Part shown: piece by piece, positions 44,301-52,835 of the stretch
How the letters are laid out: every line of letters begins with the position of its first letter
How positions within the stretch are numbered: position 1 is the first letter of the stretch
NCBI RefSeq assembly: GCF_051200825.1
Contig: NZ_CP195158.1
Location: 930,001 to 994,000 of the forward strand
Origin: Formosa sp030427735
GTDB taxonomy: Bacteria; Bacteroidota; Bacteroidia; Flavobacteriales; Flavobacteriaceae
Length of the DNA stretch: 64,000 bases
Direction: 5' to 3'
Program-made: the position numbers and the translations under genes
Notes under the pieces: model-generated
What the model was told of the DNA's origin: nothing
The model's input: only the letters and a program-made list of their open reading frames with translations
The model's database searches: none

Positions 44301-44660
44301 TGCAGTTTCTTTAACAACAGCAAAAGCTTCTGGTAGAATATCGTTTAATACATTTTCGGTGGCTTGGTAGGCTTCGTCTTTTAATTTATCGATTTCTTGA
44401 TAAATGTCCTCGCGTCTATCTATATCTTCGGTAGTATTGGCTTCTTCTAGGAGTGTAGATATTTGATCTTCGAAAGGCTGTCTTCCTGCTGCAATCTGAG
44501 CTTTAAAAGCATCAGTTTTTGCTCTTAATTCGTCGTGCGACAATGCTTCTAGAGCCTGTTCAAAAGATTTAATTTTATCAACTAAAGGCATGATGGATTT
44601 TACATCTTGTTTAGATTTATCACCAACAAATAGCTTTAGTACAGAATTTAAAAAATTCAT
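41301..44660 (-). CDS. secA: Preprotein translocase ATPase SecA
   Basis: The 1119-residue protein is longer than the E. coli form, as is usual in Bacteroidetes because of insertions in the first nucleotide-binding domain. Walker A is MQTGEGKTLVATLP near residue 190, with VDEVDSVLVDDARTPLIISG, and NMAGRGTDIKL and GRAGRQGDPGSSQFY in the second domain. It drives secretory proteins through SecYEG. The C-terminus ends LLGKGEWVITED without the zinc-binding Cys/His motif used for SecB binding. A two-hairpin leader precedes it. Confidence 0.97.
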   Translation of the reverse strand: MNFLNSVLKLFVGDKSKQDVKSIMPLVDKIKSFEQALEALSHDELRAKTDAFKAQIAAGRQPFEDQISTLLEEANTTEDIDRREDIYQEIDKLKDEAYQATENVLNDILPEAFAVVKETAKRFRDNTNVTVTANAFDREISGSKDYVTLEDNKAIWANSWDAAGKAITWDMVHYDVQLIGGIAMHQGKIAEMQTGEGKTLVATLPMYLNAIAGKGVHLVTVNDYLAKRDSAWMAPIFEFHGLTVDCIDYHQPNSEARKKAYNADITYGTNNEFGFDYLRDNMAHSPNDLVQRPHHYAIVDEVDSVLVDDARTPLIISGPIPQGDRHEFNELKPKVDDIVGVQRKYLTGVLAEAKKLITEGDTKEGGFQLLRVYRGMPKNKALIKFLSEEGIKQLLQKTENFYMQDNNREMSKIDAELFYVIDEKNNQIELTDKGVEYLSGKDDPNFFVMPEIGVEISKIEAKGLTAEEEANEKEDLFRDFGIKSERIHTLNQLLKAYALFEKDIQYVVMDNKVMIVDEQTGRIMDGRRYSDGLHQAIEAKENVKIEAATQTFATVTLQNYFRMYRKLSGMTGTAITEAGEFWEIYKLDVVEIPTNRPIARHDREDLVYKTKREKYNAVIEEVTKLSQAGRPVLIGTTNVEISELLGKMLAMRKVPHNVLNAKLHKKEADIVAEAGQPGQVTIATNMAGRGTDIKLTDAVKKAGGLAIIGTERHDSRRVDRQLRGRAGRQGDPGSSQFYVSLEDNLMRLFGSERIAKMMDKMGLEEGEVIQHSMISKSIERAQKKVEENNFGVRKRLLEYDDVMNAQREVVYKRRHHALFGERLSVDLANMIFDTAEGIAESNKAANDYKNFEFELIRYFSMSAPITEQEFNKLSAQDIAAKIYKAAFDHYKSKMARNAETAFPIIKNVYETQGDKFKRIVVPFTDGVKTLQVVTDLQQAYETEGKQLITDFEKNITLAIIDDAWKTHLRKMDELKQSVQLAVHEQKDPLLIYKFEAFELFKDMISQVNKDVISFLFKGELPAEDTNTISEARQQAPKKENLETSKEEIPNLDERAAQSRAAGQTQRQPEVIETIVRDKPKIGRNDRVTIKNIRTGENKTVKFKQAEPLLGKGEWVITED

Positions 44661-44682
44661 GAGTATGTGTGTTAAAGGTTGT

Positions 44683-44701
44683 GTTAAGCCTAGGGCTTAA
44701 C
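44683..44701 (-). promoter_or_regulatory. Perfect palindromic hairpin in the secA leader
   Basis: gttaagcc-tag-ggcttaac, eight pairs, 22 bases before the secA start. A second hairpin (tgcttt-gtaac-aaagca) lies at 44724-44740, at the predicted 5' end of the message. Confidence 0.5.
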
Positions 44702-44742
44702 GTATAAAGTTAAGGTCTTTAAATGCTTTGTAACAAAGCACC

Positions 44743-44750
44743 CAAAGATA
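44743..44750 (-). promoter_or_regulatory. -7 element of secA
   Basis: TATCTTTG on the - strand. It predicts a transcript start near 44738 and a leader of about 78 bases. No clear TTG upstream. Confidence 0.55.
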
Positions 44751-44787
44751 CGGTTTGTTGTTATGTTTCATAAAGAATAGCACAAAA

Positions 44788-44810
44788 AAAAGTCTCGTAA
44801 TGAGACTTTT
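44788..44810 (-). terminator. Terminator of the DUF2795 gene
   Basis: aaaagtctc / gagactttt stem with a short loop and T-rich sequence on the - strand, 21 bases after the stop. Confidence 0.8.
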
Positions 44811-44830
44811 TAACTTTTCTTTATAGTATA

Positions 44831-45052
44831 TTAATATTCATCCTCGTTCCAGAGGTAATCCTCATCAGTCGGGTAATCAGACCAGATTTCTTCAATCGAG
44901 TCGTACGAATCGCCTTCATCTTCAATGGATTGTAAATTTTCAACAACTTCTAGAGGTGCTCCAGTTCTAATTGCGTAGTCTATAAGCTCATCTTTAGTCG
45001 CTGGCCAAGGTGCATCGCTCAAATAAGATGCTAATTCTAAAGTCCAATACAT
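44831..45052 (-). CDS. DUF2795 family small acidic protein
   Basis: The 73-residue protein starts MYWTLELASYLSDAPWPATKDELIDYAIRTGAPLEVVENLQSI, the DUF2795 core. An acidic Tyr/Trp-rich tail (IWSDYPTDEDYLWNEDEY) follows. The family is conserved in Bacteroidetes with no known function. It is a single-gene unit with its own consensus promoter and terminator, which argues for a solid expressed gene. Confidence 0.88.
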   Translation of the reverse strand: MYWTLELASYLSDAPWPATKDELIDYAIRTGAPLEVVENLQSIEDEGDSYDSIEEIWSDYPTDEDYLWNEDEY

Positions 45053-45075
45053 TTGTAATTCGTTTTAATTTTGTG

Positions 45076-45105
45076 CAAAAATAATTTTTTAGTTTAAAAA
45101 GTCAA
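45076..45105 (-). promoter_or_regulatory. Promoter of the DUF2795 gene
   Basis: On the - strand TTG (45105-45103) and TATTTTTG (45083-45076) are 19 bases apart, an exact Bacteroidetes consensus. Confidence 0.75.
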
Positions 45106-45205
45106 GAAAAAAATGAATTATTTCATCATTAAATAAAAGAACGCGATGTGTTATAGAACACGTTGACTTCAAGCTTGTTGTGTTTGGCTTGTTGTGCAGA
45201 GTTTC

Positions 45206-45778
45206 TTAAAGTTTTTCCGGAACCCATTTTATCTCGTCTGCATGCAAGTCTAGAGACAACTTTCGTGCCAATACAAAAAGATAGTCAGATAGGCGGTTTA
45301 AATAGGTTAAAACGTCGGGTTGAACGGGCTCGATATCATTTAAAGCAGCGGCTAAACGTTCGGCACGACGGCAAACACAGCGCGCAATATGACAGAATGA
45401 CACGGTTTGGTGTCCGCCTGGTAATACAAAATGCGTCATAGGTGGTAATGCGTCGTTCATACTATCTATAGCATTTTCTAACGCTGTAATATCTAGAGCC
45501 GAAATTTTAGGAATGTTCAAGCGTTCCTTTCCGTTTTTTAAAGTTTCTTTTTCTGGGGGTGTCGCCAGCATAGCGCCCAAAGTGAATAATTTGTCTTGAA
45601 TGCTGTTAAGAAGCGTTTTGTAGTTTGTATTAATGTCTTGATCTCGTATTAAACCAATATGCGAGTTTAGTTCGTCTACAGTGCCGTAGCTTTCTATACG
45701 AATATGATGTTTTGGAACTCTTGAGCCCCCAAAAAGAGCAGTAGTGCCTTTATCGCCTGTTTTTGTGTATATTTTCAT
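45206..45778 (-). CDS. Corrinoid adenosyltransferase, PduO/MMAB type
   Basis: The 190-residue protein has the ATP-binding N-terminus KIYTKTGDKGTTALFGGSRVPK, then YGTVDELNSHIGL. The CVCRRAERLAAAL and LNRLSDYLFVLAR helices form the corrinoid site. It transfers the adenosyl group from ATP to cob(I)alamin to give coenzyme B12. No other cobalamin gene is nearby; it may serve salvage for B12 enzymes such as methylmalonyl-CoA mutase. It follows the ABC ATPase gene (45845-46549) after 66 bases. Confidence 0.93.
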   Translation of the reverse strand: MKIYTKTGDKGTTALFGGSRVPKHHIRIESYGTVDELNSHIGLIRDQDINTNYKTLLNSIQDKLFTLGAMLATPPEKETLKNGKERLNIPKISALDITALENAIDSMNDALPPMTHFVLPGGHQTVSFCHIARCVCRRAERLAAALNDIEPVQPDVLTYLNRLSDYLFVLARKLSLDLHADEIKWVPEKL

Positions 45779-45844
45779 GACCTTGTTTGGATGTTGTAAG
45801 GTATCAAAAATAAAACTTTACTGGGCAATAGACCAATTTTAAGG

Positions 45845-46549
45845 CTAAGGATTAACCGTTAATTTTTCGTTGCGTTTATCGCTTTCAATCAATCCGTCTC
45901 TTAATCTTATGATGCGGTGCGCATGTTCTGCAATGTCTTCTTCGTGAGTTACTAAAATTACGGTATTGCCTTGGCTGTGTATGGTGTCGAAAAGCGCCAT
46001 AATTTCTACCGAGGTTTTAGAATCTAAGTTTCCAGTTGGCTCGTCGGCTAAAATAATTGAAGGTTTATTAACAAGGGCACGGCCAACGGCAACACGCTGC
46101 CTTTGACCTCCAGAAAGCTGATTGGGTTTGTGATCCATTCTGTCGGCTAGCCCTACCTCTGTAAGTACTTCTTCTGCGCGTTTATGGCGTTCGGATTTAG
46201 ATAGGCCAGCATATACCATTGGTAATGCAACGTTGTCAAGAGCTGTGGTTCTGGGTAGTAAATTGAAGGTTTGAAACACAAAACCAATTTCGGTGTTTCT
46301 TATATCGGCTAATTCATCGTCGGTCATTTTACTAACATCTTTCCCGTTTAAAATATAGGTCCCTGCAGTAGGGGTGTCTAAACAACCAAGAAGATTCATT
46401 AGCGTAGATTTTCCAGAACCAGAAGGTCCCATAATGGCAATATAATCACCTCGTTTTATGGTTAGGTCAATGCCTTTTAAAACGTGAACAGTTTCTTGCC
46501 CGAGTTTAAAATCGCGAATAATATTAGAAATTTCGATAACGTTGCTCAT
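45845..46549 (-). CDS. ABC transporter ATP-binding protein, LolD/MacB type
   Basis: The 234-residue ATPase has Walker A GPSGSGKST near residue 41, Q-loop VFQTFNLLPRTTALDNV, signature LSGGQRQRVAVGRAL, and Walker B IILADEPTGNLDSKTS. The LPRTTALDNV and DEPTGNLD forms place it in the MacB/LolD/FtsE group, which works with FtsX-type permeases in lipoprotein release or mechanical export. No permease gene is adjacent, so its partner is elsewhere. Confidence 0.9.
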   Translation of the reverse strand: MSNVIEISNIIRDFKLGQETVHVLKGIDLTIKRGDYIAIMGPSGSGKSTLMNLLGCLDTPTAGTYILNGKDVSKMTDDELADIRNTEIGFVFQTFNLLPRTTALDNVALPMVYAGLSKSERHKRAEEVLTEVGLADRMDHKPNQLSGGQRQRVAVGRALVNKPSIILADEPTGNLDSKTSVEIMALFDTIHSQGNTVILVTHEEDIAEHAHRIIRLRDGLIESDKRNEKLTVNP

Positions 46550-46683
46550 AAAATAAATGCTGAGGTTATGGTAGGTGCAAGATACAGGTTTTTAAAATAC
46601 ATAAGTAGTTTACATTTTTAACTTGCCTTAAATTTAACTTGGTCTTTGCGATAAGACGCTAAGTGTTGCAAAATGTTACAAGG

Positions 46684-47457
46684 TTACAGGCGTATTGTAA
46701 AATGTTCTTTGGTTTGTTCTTGTCTAAAAAACACAAACCCGTATTGAAAGGTGTCTATAGTGACTGTTACTTTAGGATGATTTTTAATGGCTTGCCAAGC
46801 CTCTGTCATGTCTTTAGACCAATAAATGTCATCAAAAATAAAAACAGTATCGTTATGGGTTTTGGGGAGTAGCAGATTAAAATACTTTAAAGTTGCAGCT
46901 TTATTGTGGTTGCCATCAAATAAAACCATATCGAAAGATGTGTTTGTTAATTGCGGAAGAACATCCGCAAAATCTCCTGTTAAAACAGATACGTTTTTAA
47001 GGCGCTTGCTCTGTAAATTTTGTGCGGTGAATTTAGAAACTTCTGGGCAACCTTCAATCGTGGTGAGATGCCCGTTAGGGTTTCCTAGACCTATGGCGTG
47101 AGAAGATATGCCTAAAGAAGTACCAAGTTCTAAGCTATTTTTAAATTGAAAATATTGTGTAAGTCTAAAAAGTAATTTGGCGTGTTTTGTTGAAGCTCCC
47201 GCATGTTGCGCTAAGCTTGATATTTTGCGGGATTTATTTGTTGTGTAAACTGATCCTGAACCCAAATCGGTAATTGTTAAGCTGTTTTGGTTGTTTAGCA
47301 GTTCTGCTTTGTAATTTTTAATTGCGTTATAAGCCTTAGGTTTGGTTTTGTTGTAAAAACATTGTGTTACCAAATGATATACAAACGGCGAATGTACCCC
47401 GTGTTGATTGGTAGATTGTTTTAAGTATTTAAAATACTGCTGAATTTGATAAAACAC
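46684..47457 (-). CDS. Class I SAM-dependent methyltransferase, O-methyltransferase-like
   Basis: The 257-residue protein has an N-terminal helical part (YFKYLKQSTNQHGVHSPFVYHLVTQCFY), typical of a Flavobacteriia family. A Rossmann methyltransferase core follows: LELGTSLGISSHAIGLGNPNGHLTTIEG (SAM loop near residue 105), then FDMVLFDGNH and VFIFDDIYWSKDM, which resemble the metal site of O-methyltransferases. The substrate is unknown. It lies 12 bases after the ABC-F gene and is probably co-transcribed. Confidence 0.83.
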   Translation of the reverse strand: MFYQIQQYFKYLKQSTNQHGVHSPFVYHLVTQCFYNKTKPKAYNAIKNYKAELLNNQNSLTITDLGSGSVYTTNKSRKISSLAQHAGASTKHAKLLFRLTQYFQFKNSLELGTSLGISSHAIGLGNPNGHLTTIEGCPEVSKFTAQNLQSKRLKNVSVLTGDFADVLPQLTNTSFDMVLFDGNHNKAATLKYFNLLLPKTHNDTVFIFDDIYWSKDMTEAWQAIKNHPKVTVTIDTFQYGFVFFRQEQTKEHFTIRL

Positions 47458-47469
47458 GAATACTAAAAT

Positions 47470-49326
47470 TTATTCTTCTAATTTTGATGCAAGTTCGAAC
47501 CAACGCTCTTCTTTTTGGTCTATTTCGTTAATAATGGCTTCAAGTTTTAAAGAGAGCTCGTTAATTTGGTCTTGGGTTAAATCGGGATTATTAAACTTGG
47601 CTTCCAATTCGGTTTTATCGTACGCTAACGATTTTAGTTTGCTTTCAATGTTATTGTACTCTTTTTGTTCGTTGTACGAGAGTTTTGCTCCAGAATCTTG
47701 TTTCCAGTGTTTTTTTTCTTTTTTATCTTCAGAAATTGTTACTTCTGGACTGTCTTCGTAAGTTCTAAAATCGCTGTAATTTCCAGGGAAATCTTCAATA
47801 ACACCTTCGCCTCTAAACACAAAAAGATGGTCTACAATTTTATCCATAAAATAACGGTCGTGAGTCACAACAATTAAGCACCCTGGGAAATCTAGTAAGA
47901 AATCTTCAAGAACATTTAGCGTTACAATGTCTAAATCGTTTGTAGGTTCATCCAGAATTAAAAAATTAGGATTCTGAATTAAAACCGTACATAAATACAA
48001 GCGTTTGCGTTCGCCACCACTTAATTTTTCTACAAAATCGTATTGCTTTTTTCGGTCGAATAGAAAGCGTTCTAAAAGTTGTTGGGCACTAATTTGTCTC
48101 CCTTTTTTAAGCGGAATGTAATCGCCAAATTCGCGTACCACATCTATTACTTTCTGGTCGGGTTTGACAGCTATGCCTGCTTGTGTGTAATAGCCGAATT
48201 TTACGGTTTCTCCTAAAGTTATTTTACCGCTATCTGGAGTCGTGCTTTGAGTTAAAATGTTTAGAAAGGTAGATTTTCCAGTACCATTTTTACCAATAAT
48301 ACCCACACGTTCTCCACGTTGAAAATTATAAGTAAAGCCGTTTAAAATGATTTTATCTTTAAACACTTTTTTTAAATTGTGTAGTTCTACAATTTTATTG
48401 CCCAATCGCTCCATGTTAAGTTCTAATTCTACTTGATGTTCTTTGCGGCGTTTATGGGCACGTTGTTTAATATCGTGAAAATCGTCTATACGCGATTTTG
48501 ATTTTGTAGTTCTGGCTTTGGGTTGGCGTCGCATCCATTCCAATTCTTTCTTGAAGAGTTGTTTGGCTTTGCCTGTTTCTACCGCTTCTTGATTTACTCT
48601 GGCTTCTTTTTTTTCAAGGTAATACGAGTAATTGCCTTTGTAGTTATATAATTCGCCTTGGTCTAGTTCTAAAATTTCGTTGCAAACCCGTTCTAAGAAA
48701 AACCGATCGTGGGTAACCATAAACAAGGTCATGTTTTCCTTGGCAAAAAACAATTCTAACCACTCTATCATTTCCAGGTCTAAATGGTTGGTAGGCTCGT
48801 CTAAAATTAATAAATCGGGCTTATTAATTAAAGCGTTGGCAAGGGCTAAGCGTTTTTTTTGTCCGCCAGAAAGGGTGCTTACTTTTTGCGAAAAGTTATC
48901 GAGTTTTAATTTCGATAGAATTTGCTTGTATTGTGTTTCGAAATCCCAAGCGTTAAACCGATCCATTTGTTCGAATGCTTTTTGGTAAGCTTCAACTTGT
49001 TCAGGATTGTTTAATGCTTTTTCGTAATTTTTAATGACTTTTAAAATATCGTGATCGGCATCAAAAATGGTGTCTTCTACCGTTAAGTTAGGGTCTAGAT
49101 TAGGTTCTTGAGGTAAGAAGGAAACCGTAATGTTTTTTCTGAAAATTATTTGTCCTGTATCGGGTTGGTCTAATCCTGCAAGAATATTTAAAATAGATGT
49201 TTTGCCCGTGCCGTTTTTTGCAACAAAAGCTATTTTTTGATCTTTATGAATGCTAAACGATAGGTTTTCGAACAAGGTAAGTTCTCCGTAAGATTTAGAT
49301 ATGTTTTCTACAGTTAAATAATTCAA
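47470..49326 (-). CDS. ABC-F family ATPase (Uup/EttA-like)
   Basis: The protein has two ATP cassettes: Walker A VAKNGTGKTSILN and IGKNGTGKSTFLN, signatures LSGGQKKRLALA and LSGGERKRLYLC, and Walker B LLILDEPTNHLD and FLILDEPTNDLD. A charged linker lies between them and a coiled-coil C-terminus after residue 530. ABC-F proteins act on the ribosome. I place the start at TTG 49326 (MNYLTVENISKSYG, the family N-terminus). The more upstream in-frame TTG at 49356 lies inside an ATATTTG promoter-like element and would add ten residues. No ATG fits. Confidence 0.9.
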   Translation of the reverse strand: MNYLTVENISKSYGELTLFENLSFSIHKDQKIAFVAKNGTGKTSILNILAGLDQPDTGQIIFRKNITVSFLPQEPNLDPNLTVEDTIFDADHDILKVIKNYEKALNNPEQVEAYQKAFEQMDRFNAWDFETQYKQILSKLKLDNFSQKVSTLSGGQKKRLALANALINKPDLLILDEPTNHLDLEMIEWLELFFAKENMTLFMVTHDRFFLERVCNEILELDQGELYNYKGNYSYYLEKKEARVNQEAVETGKAKQLFKKELEWMRRQPKARTTKSKSRIDDFHDIKQRAHKRRKEHQVELELNMERLGNKIVELHNLKKVFKDKIILNGFTYNFQRGERVGIIGKNGTGKSTFLNILTQSTTPDSGKITLGETVKFGYYTQAGIAVKPDQKVIDVVREFGDYIPLKKGRQISAQQLLERFLFDRKKQYDFVEKLSGGERKRLYLCTVLIQNPNFLILDEPTNDLDIVTLNVLEDFLLDFPGCLIVVTHDRYFMDKIVDHLFVFRGEGVIEDFPGNYSDFRTYEDSPEVTISEDKKEKKHWKQDSGAKLSYNEQKEYNNIESKLKSLAYDKTELEAKFNNPDLTQDQINELSLKLEAIINEIDQKEERWFELASKLEE

Positions 49327-49381
49327 GAGTTGATAGGTTTTAGAATTGTTTTGCAAATATCCAAAAAGTAAACGATTAGTT

Positions 49382-49410
49382 TTGATATTCCTGTCGAAAA
49401 CTTATATTTG
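49382..49410 (+). promoter_or_regulatory. Promoter of the polysaccharide export operon
   Basis: TTG at 49382-49384 and TATATTTG at 49403-49410 are 18 bases apart. The start codon follows at 49435. Confidence 0.75.
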
Positions 49411-49434
49411 TCAGTAAATCACTGATCGCTATTC

Positions 49435-50229
49435 ATGACCAAATTCCTTACGACCATTTGCATCATTTTATGTTTAGCCATTTCGGGCTGTGTTCCTCAT
49501 AAAGATATGGTGTATTTACAACCTTCGGAAACCGAGGCCGATTCTATTGCTAAAGTCGTGGCAGCCCAAGCGCCTTATCGTGTTCAGGTTTACGATATTT
49601 TAAATATTAGAGTAAAAGCATTAGATCAGGATGCCGTACAAATCTTTAATCCGGTAGGAGAAGATTTATTAAGTGCAGATAGCGATGAGCGTGCTTATTT
49701 TGATGGATTTACGGTAGATTTACATGGCGAAATTAGAATTCCCGCATTGGGAAAAGTAAATGTGTTAGGATATACTACTGAAGAAATTGAAAAAATCTTA
49801 GAGCAAAAACTCTTAGAAGAACAATTTAAAGAAACGGCTAACATATTTGTAACTGTAAAGCTTACGGGGTTGCGCTATACGGTTAGTGGAGAAGTGTCTG
49901 CGCCCGGAACGAATACCTTGTTTCAAGATCGGGTAAATATTTTTGAAGCTATAGCCAATGCAGGAGAAATTCCTATTACTGGAGACCGAAAAGATATTAT
50001 GATTATACGGCAATATCCGCAAGGACAAAAAATTCATCATATCGATATAACGCGTGAAGATGTTATGGATTCGCCATATTATTACATTCAGCCTAACGAT
50101 ATTATTTACGTAAAACCATTACCACAAAAATCTTGGGGAACAGGCGAAACAGGAATGCAAACCTTAACGACTATTGCAACCATTATTACTTTAGGGACAA
50201 CAACATTATTATTAATAGATCGATTATAA
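49435..50229 (+). CDS. Wza-like polysaccharide export outer membrane lipoprotein
   Basis: The 264-residue protein has a lipoprotein signal peptide (LCLAISGC, Cys19). The polysaccharide export domain begins YRVQVYDILNIRVKALD, and an SLBB-like domain follows (YTVSGEVSAPGTNTLFQDRVNIFEAIANAG). The C-terminal helix TIATIITLGTTTLLLIDRL can cross the outer membrane as in Wza. It forms the exit channel for capsular or exopolysaccharide. It starts the operon and lies 3 bases before the tyrosine kinase gene. Confidence 0.92.
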   Translation: MTKFLTTICIILCLAISGCVPHKDMVYLQPSETEADSIAKVVAAQAPYRVQVYDILNIRVKALDQDAVQIFNPVGEDLLSADSDERAYFDGFTVDLHGEIRIPALGKVNVLGYTTEEIEKILEQKLLEEQFKETANIFVTVKLTGLRYTVSGEVSAPGTNTLFQDRVNIFEAIANAGEIPITGDRKDIMIIRQYPQGQKIHHIDITREDVMDSPYYYIQPNDIIYVKPLPQKSWGTGETGMQTLTTIATIITLGTTTLLLIDRL

Positions 50230-50232
50230 CCC

Positions 50233-52722
50233 ATGGTGCAGTACGAGTATGACGATCAGGATCAAATGGAATCGGGGGGCATGACCTTCGATTTTAGAGG
50301 GTATTTGTTTAAAGTGTTAAACCTGTGGAAATTGGTGTTGTTATGCATTGGTGCCGCTTTAATAATTGCTTACCTTATAAATATTAGAAAGCAAAACATT
50401 TATAGATTAGACTCTTTAATTTCTGTAGAAAACGACCAAAACCCATTTTTTACAGCCAATACCAGTATTTCGTTTAACTGGGGAGGTGTCTCAGGAAAAG
50501 TAGGCAAAGTGATTACCTCTTTACAAACCAGAAGCCATAACGAGAAGGTTGTAGATTCGCTTCAGTATTACTTAGAGTATTTAAAGGAAGGTAAATACAG
50601 GAAAGAAGATATTTATAAATCAGCCCCTTTTTATGTTGAAATAGATAATGAAAAAGGACAACTTTTAAACCATGCATTAGGCATCCGATTTTTAAATGAC
50701 AAACAATTCGAGTTGTTTTCAGAATTCGAAAAATCTGAAGGAAAAGTTCAGTTTTATGGCGATAAACATATGGGTAGCGTAAGTTTGCCTGTAGGTATTT
50801 TTAATAAGGTTTTCGAGGTTGGTAAGCCTGTAAATTTATCATTTATCCATTTTACGTTGTATACAAAACCAGACCAGGCCGTAACAAATGGGAGCGAATA
50901 TTTTGTGAAATTTTTAGATTTCGACCAGGTTGTAAATAGTTATAAAAATGCGGTGAAAACCGAGCCCTTTTCTAAAGAATCTTCATCGGTTTTAAAACTT
51001 TCGTTAACCGGACATAACAAAGCCAAAATAGTAGATTATCTTAATGCTACAACAGCTATTTTAAGTAAAACAGAATTAGAACGTAAAAATCTGTATGCAA
51101 CAAATACCATTCGATTTATAGATAGTAGTTTGGCGAGTGTTAATAACAACTTGAAAGATGTGTCTGACGAGATGAACACCTTTAGAAAACAAAATAAGGT
51201 ATTTGATGTTGATGCAGAAATGACAGAGGTTTCGTCGCGTTTACGTGAGTACGAAATGGCTAAAGAAATAGAACAGACTAAGCTAAATTACTTAAATGCG
51301 TTAGACGATTATTTACGCACCAAAACAAATTATGTAAATATCGCAGCGCCATCATCTGTAGGTATAGACGAGCCCAATATTCAGCAAAGTGTGGGTAAAA
51401 TTACAGCCTTGGCGATAGAGCGACAAAGTTTGGAATATACTATGAAGGAAAGCTCGGATTTATTTAAGGATTTAGACCGAAGAATAAATGCCGAGAAAAA
51501 AGTGCTTCTAGAAACTATTGATGCTACTAAAAGTACCATTAGACTTCAGTTAAATAGTATTCAAAAACAAGCCGCAACGCTTGAGGCAAAATTGAGTAAT
51601 CTGCCTGAAGACCAACAGGAATATTTAAAAATTCAGCGTAAGCTAGACATTAGTCAAGAGGCGTATAATGTGTATATGGCTAAACGTAGCGAGGCAGCTA
51701 TTGTAAAAGCAGCAAACATATCGGATATCACATCAATAGACGATGCTAAAGATATTGGTGGCGGACTTATTGGTCCGAACAAGTCACTTAATTATATGAT
51801 GGCTTTAATGGTTGGCTTTTTCTTACCTATGCTTATAATTTTTATCATTTACCTATTAGATAATACCATACATGGCTCGGATGAAGTAGAGCGTTTATCA
51901 AGAATTCCAATTCTGGGTTTAATAGGTAAATACAAGTATCATAATAATTTAGTGGTTTTCGAAAAACCAAAATCGGCTGTAGCCGAATCGTTCAGAGCTA
52001 TTAGGTCAAGTTTACAGTTTATATTTAAAAAACACGAAGTCGATCAGGGTTTAGGAAGAACCATTATGGTTACCTCGTCGGTAAGTGGTGAGGGGAAAAC
52101 GTTTACATCCATTAACATGGCTACAGTGTATGCGTTGTCTGGTAAGAAAACAATTTTGTTAGGATTGGATTTGCGGAAACCTAAAATTTTTGGGGATTTT
52201 GGTATTTCTAACGATTTGGGAATGGTGAATTATTTGATAGGAGAACATAGTTTGGAAGAAGTGACACATCAAACAGAAATCGAAAATTTAGCTGTTATAC
52301 CTTCTGGGCCTGTGCCTCCAAACCCTTCAGAATTGTTGATGGGAGATACCATGACTCACTTACTTACTAGATTACGTAAAGAATACGATATGATAGTTCT
52401 AGATACGCCGCCTTTAGGATTGGTAACAGATGCTTTGCAGTTAACACAATTTGCCGATGCAACTATTTTTATGGTGCGTTTAGATTACACTAAAAAAGGT
52501 ATGCTCTCGCTTATTAATGCTAAATATCGTATGGGTGAAGTAAAGAACATTAGCTTTGTGCTTAACTTTTATAAACACAAAACCAACCATAATTACGGTT
52601 ATGGCTACGGCTACGGATATGGTTACGGATATGGGTATGGCATGTATGGTAATGCATATCACGAATCTGAAGGAAATAAAGGTGTAATAGGTCGAATAAA
52701 ACGTTTTATAAAACGAATTTAA
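50233..52722 (+). CDS. Wzc-like polysaccharide co-polymerase and tyrosine autokinase
   Basis: The 829-residue protein has two membrane helices flanking a large periplasmic Wzz domain with coiled coils (about 30-540). The BY-kinase domain has Walker A SSVSGEGKTFTS near residue 620, Walker A' ILLGLDLRKPK and Walker B MIVLDTPPLG. The tail at about 786-805 is a run of YG pairs, the autophosphorylated tyrosine cluster, here unusually regular. It controls chain length and export with the Wza-like protein. Confidence 0.94.
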   Translation: MVQYEYDDQDQMESGGMTFDFRGYLFKVLNLWKLVLLCIGAALIIAYLINIRKQNIYRLDSLISVENDQNPFFTANTSISFNWGGVSGKVGKVITSLQTRSHNEKVVDSLQYYLEYLKEGKYRKEDIYKSAPFYVEIDNEKGQLLNHALGIRFLNDKQFELFSEFEKSEGKVQFYGDKHMGSVSLPVGIFNKVFEVGKPVNLSFIHFTLYTKPDQAVTNGSEYFVKFLDFDQVVNSYKNAVKTEPFSKESSSVLKLSLTGHNKAKIVDYLNATTAILSKTELERKNLYATNTIRFIDSSLASVNNNLKDVSDEMNTFRKQNKVFDVDAEMTEVSSRLREYEMAKEIEQTKLNYLNALDDYLRTKTNYVNIAAPSSVGIDEPNIQQSVGKITALAIERQSLEYTMKESSDLFKDLDRRINAEKKVLLETIDATKSTIRLQLNSIQKQAATLEAKLSNLPEDQQEYLKIQRKLDISQEAYNVYMAKRSEAAIVKAANISDITSIDDAKDIGGGLIGPNKSLNYMMALMVGFFLPMLIIFIIYLLDNTIHGSDEVERLSRIPILGLIGKYKYHNNLVVFEKPKSAVAESFRAIRSSLQFIFKKHEVDQGLGRTIMVTSSVSGEGKTFTSINMATVYALSGKKTILLGLDLRKPKIFGDFGISNDLGMVNYLIGEHSLEEVTHQTEIENLAVIPSGPVPPNPSELLMGDTMTHLLTRLRKEYDMIVLDTPPLGLVTDALQLTQFADATIFMVRLDYTKKGMLSLINAKYRMGEVKNISFVLNFYKHKTNHNYGYGYGYGYGYGYGYGMYGNAYHESEGNKGVIGRIKRFIKRI

Positions 52723-52835
52723 TAGGAAAAAGAACTTAAACATACGTTCTTTAAACTGTAAAAGCTTTATAACCAAAAAGCTAAAGATTCATTCGTGTAA
52801 ACGAATTTTATAATATTTGCTATTAATTATATCTT

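Noticed and set aside
45173..45196. Ten-base direct repeat gcttgttgtg
   Set aside because: Too short, lies in a simple T/G-rich spacer, and no flanking structure supports an element.
45163..45441. 92-codon + strand frame opposite the adenosyltransferase gene
   Set aside because: The - strand gene has full ATP and corrinoid motifs; the + frame has none.
52590..52650. Short tandem DNA repeats considered as a CRISPR or minisatellite
   Set aside because: They are in-frame codons for the Tyr-Gly tail of the kinase, with no spacers.
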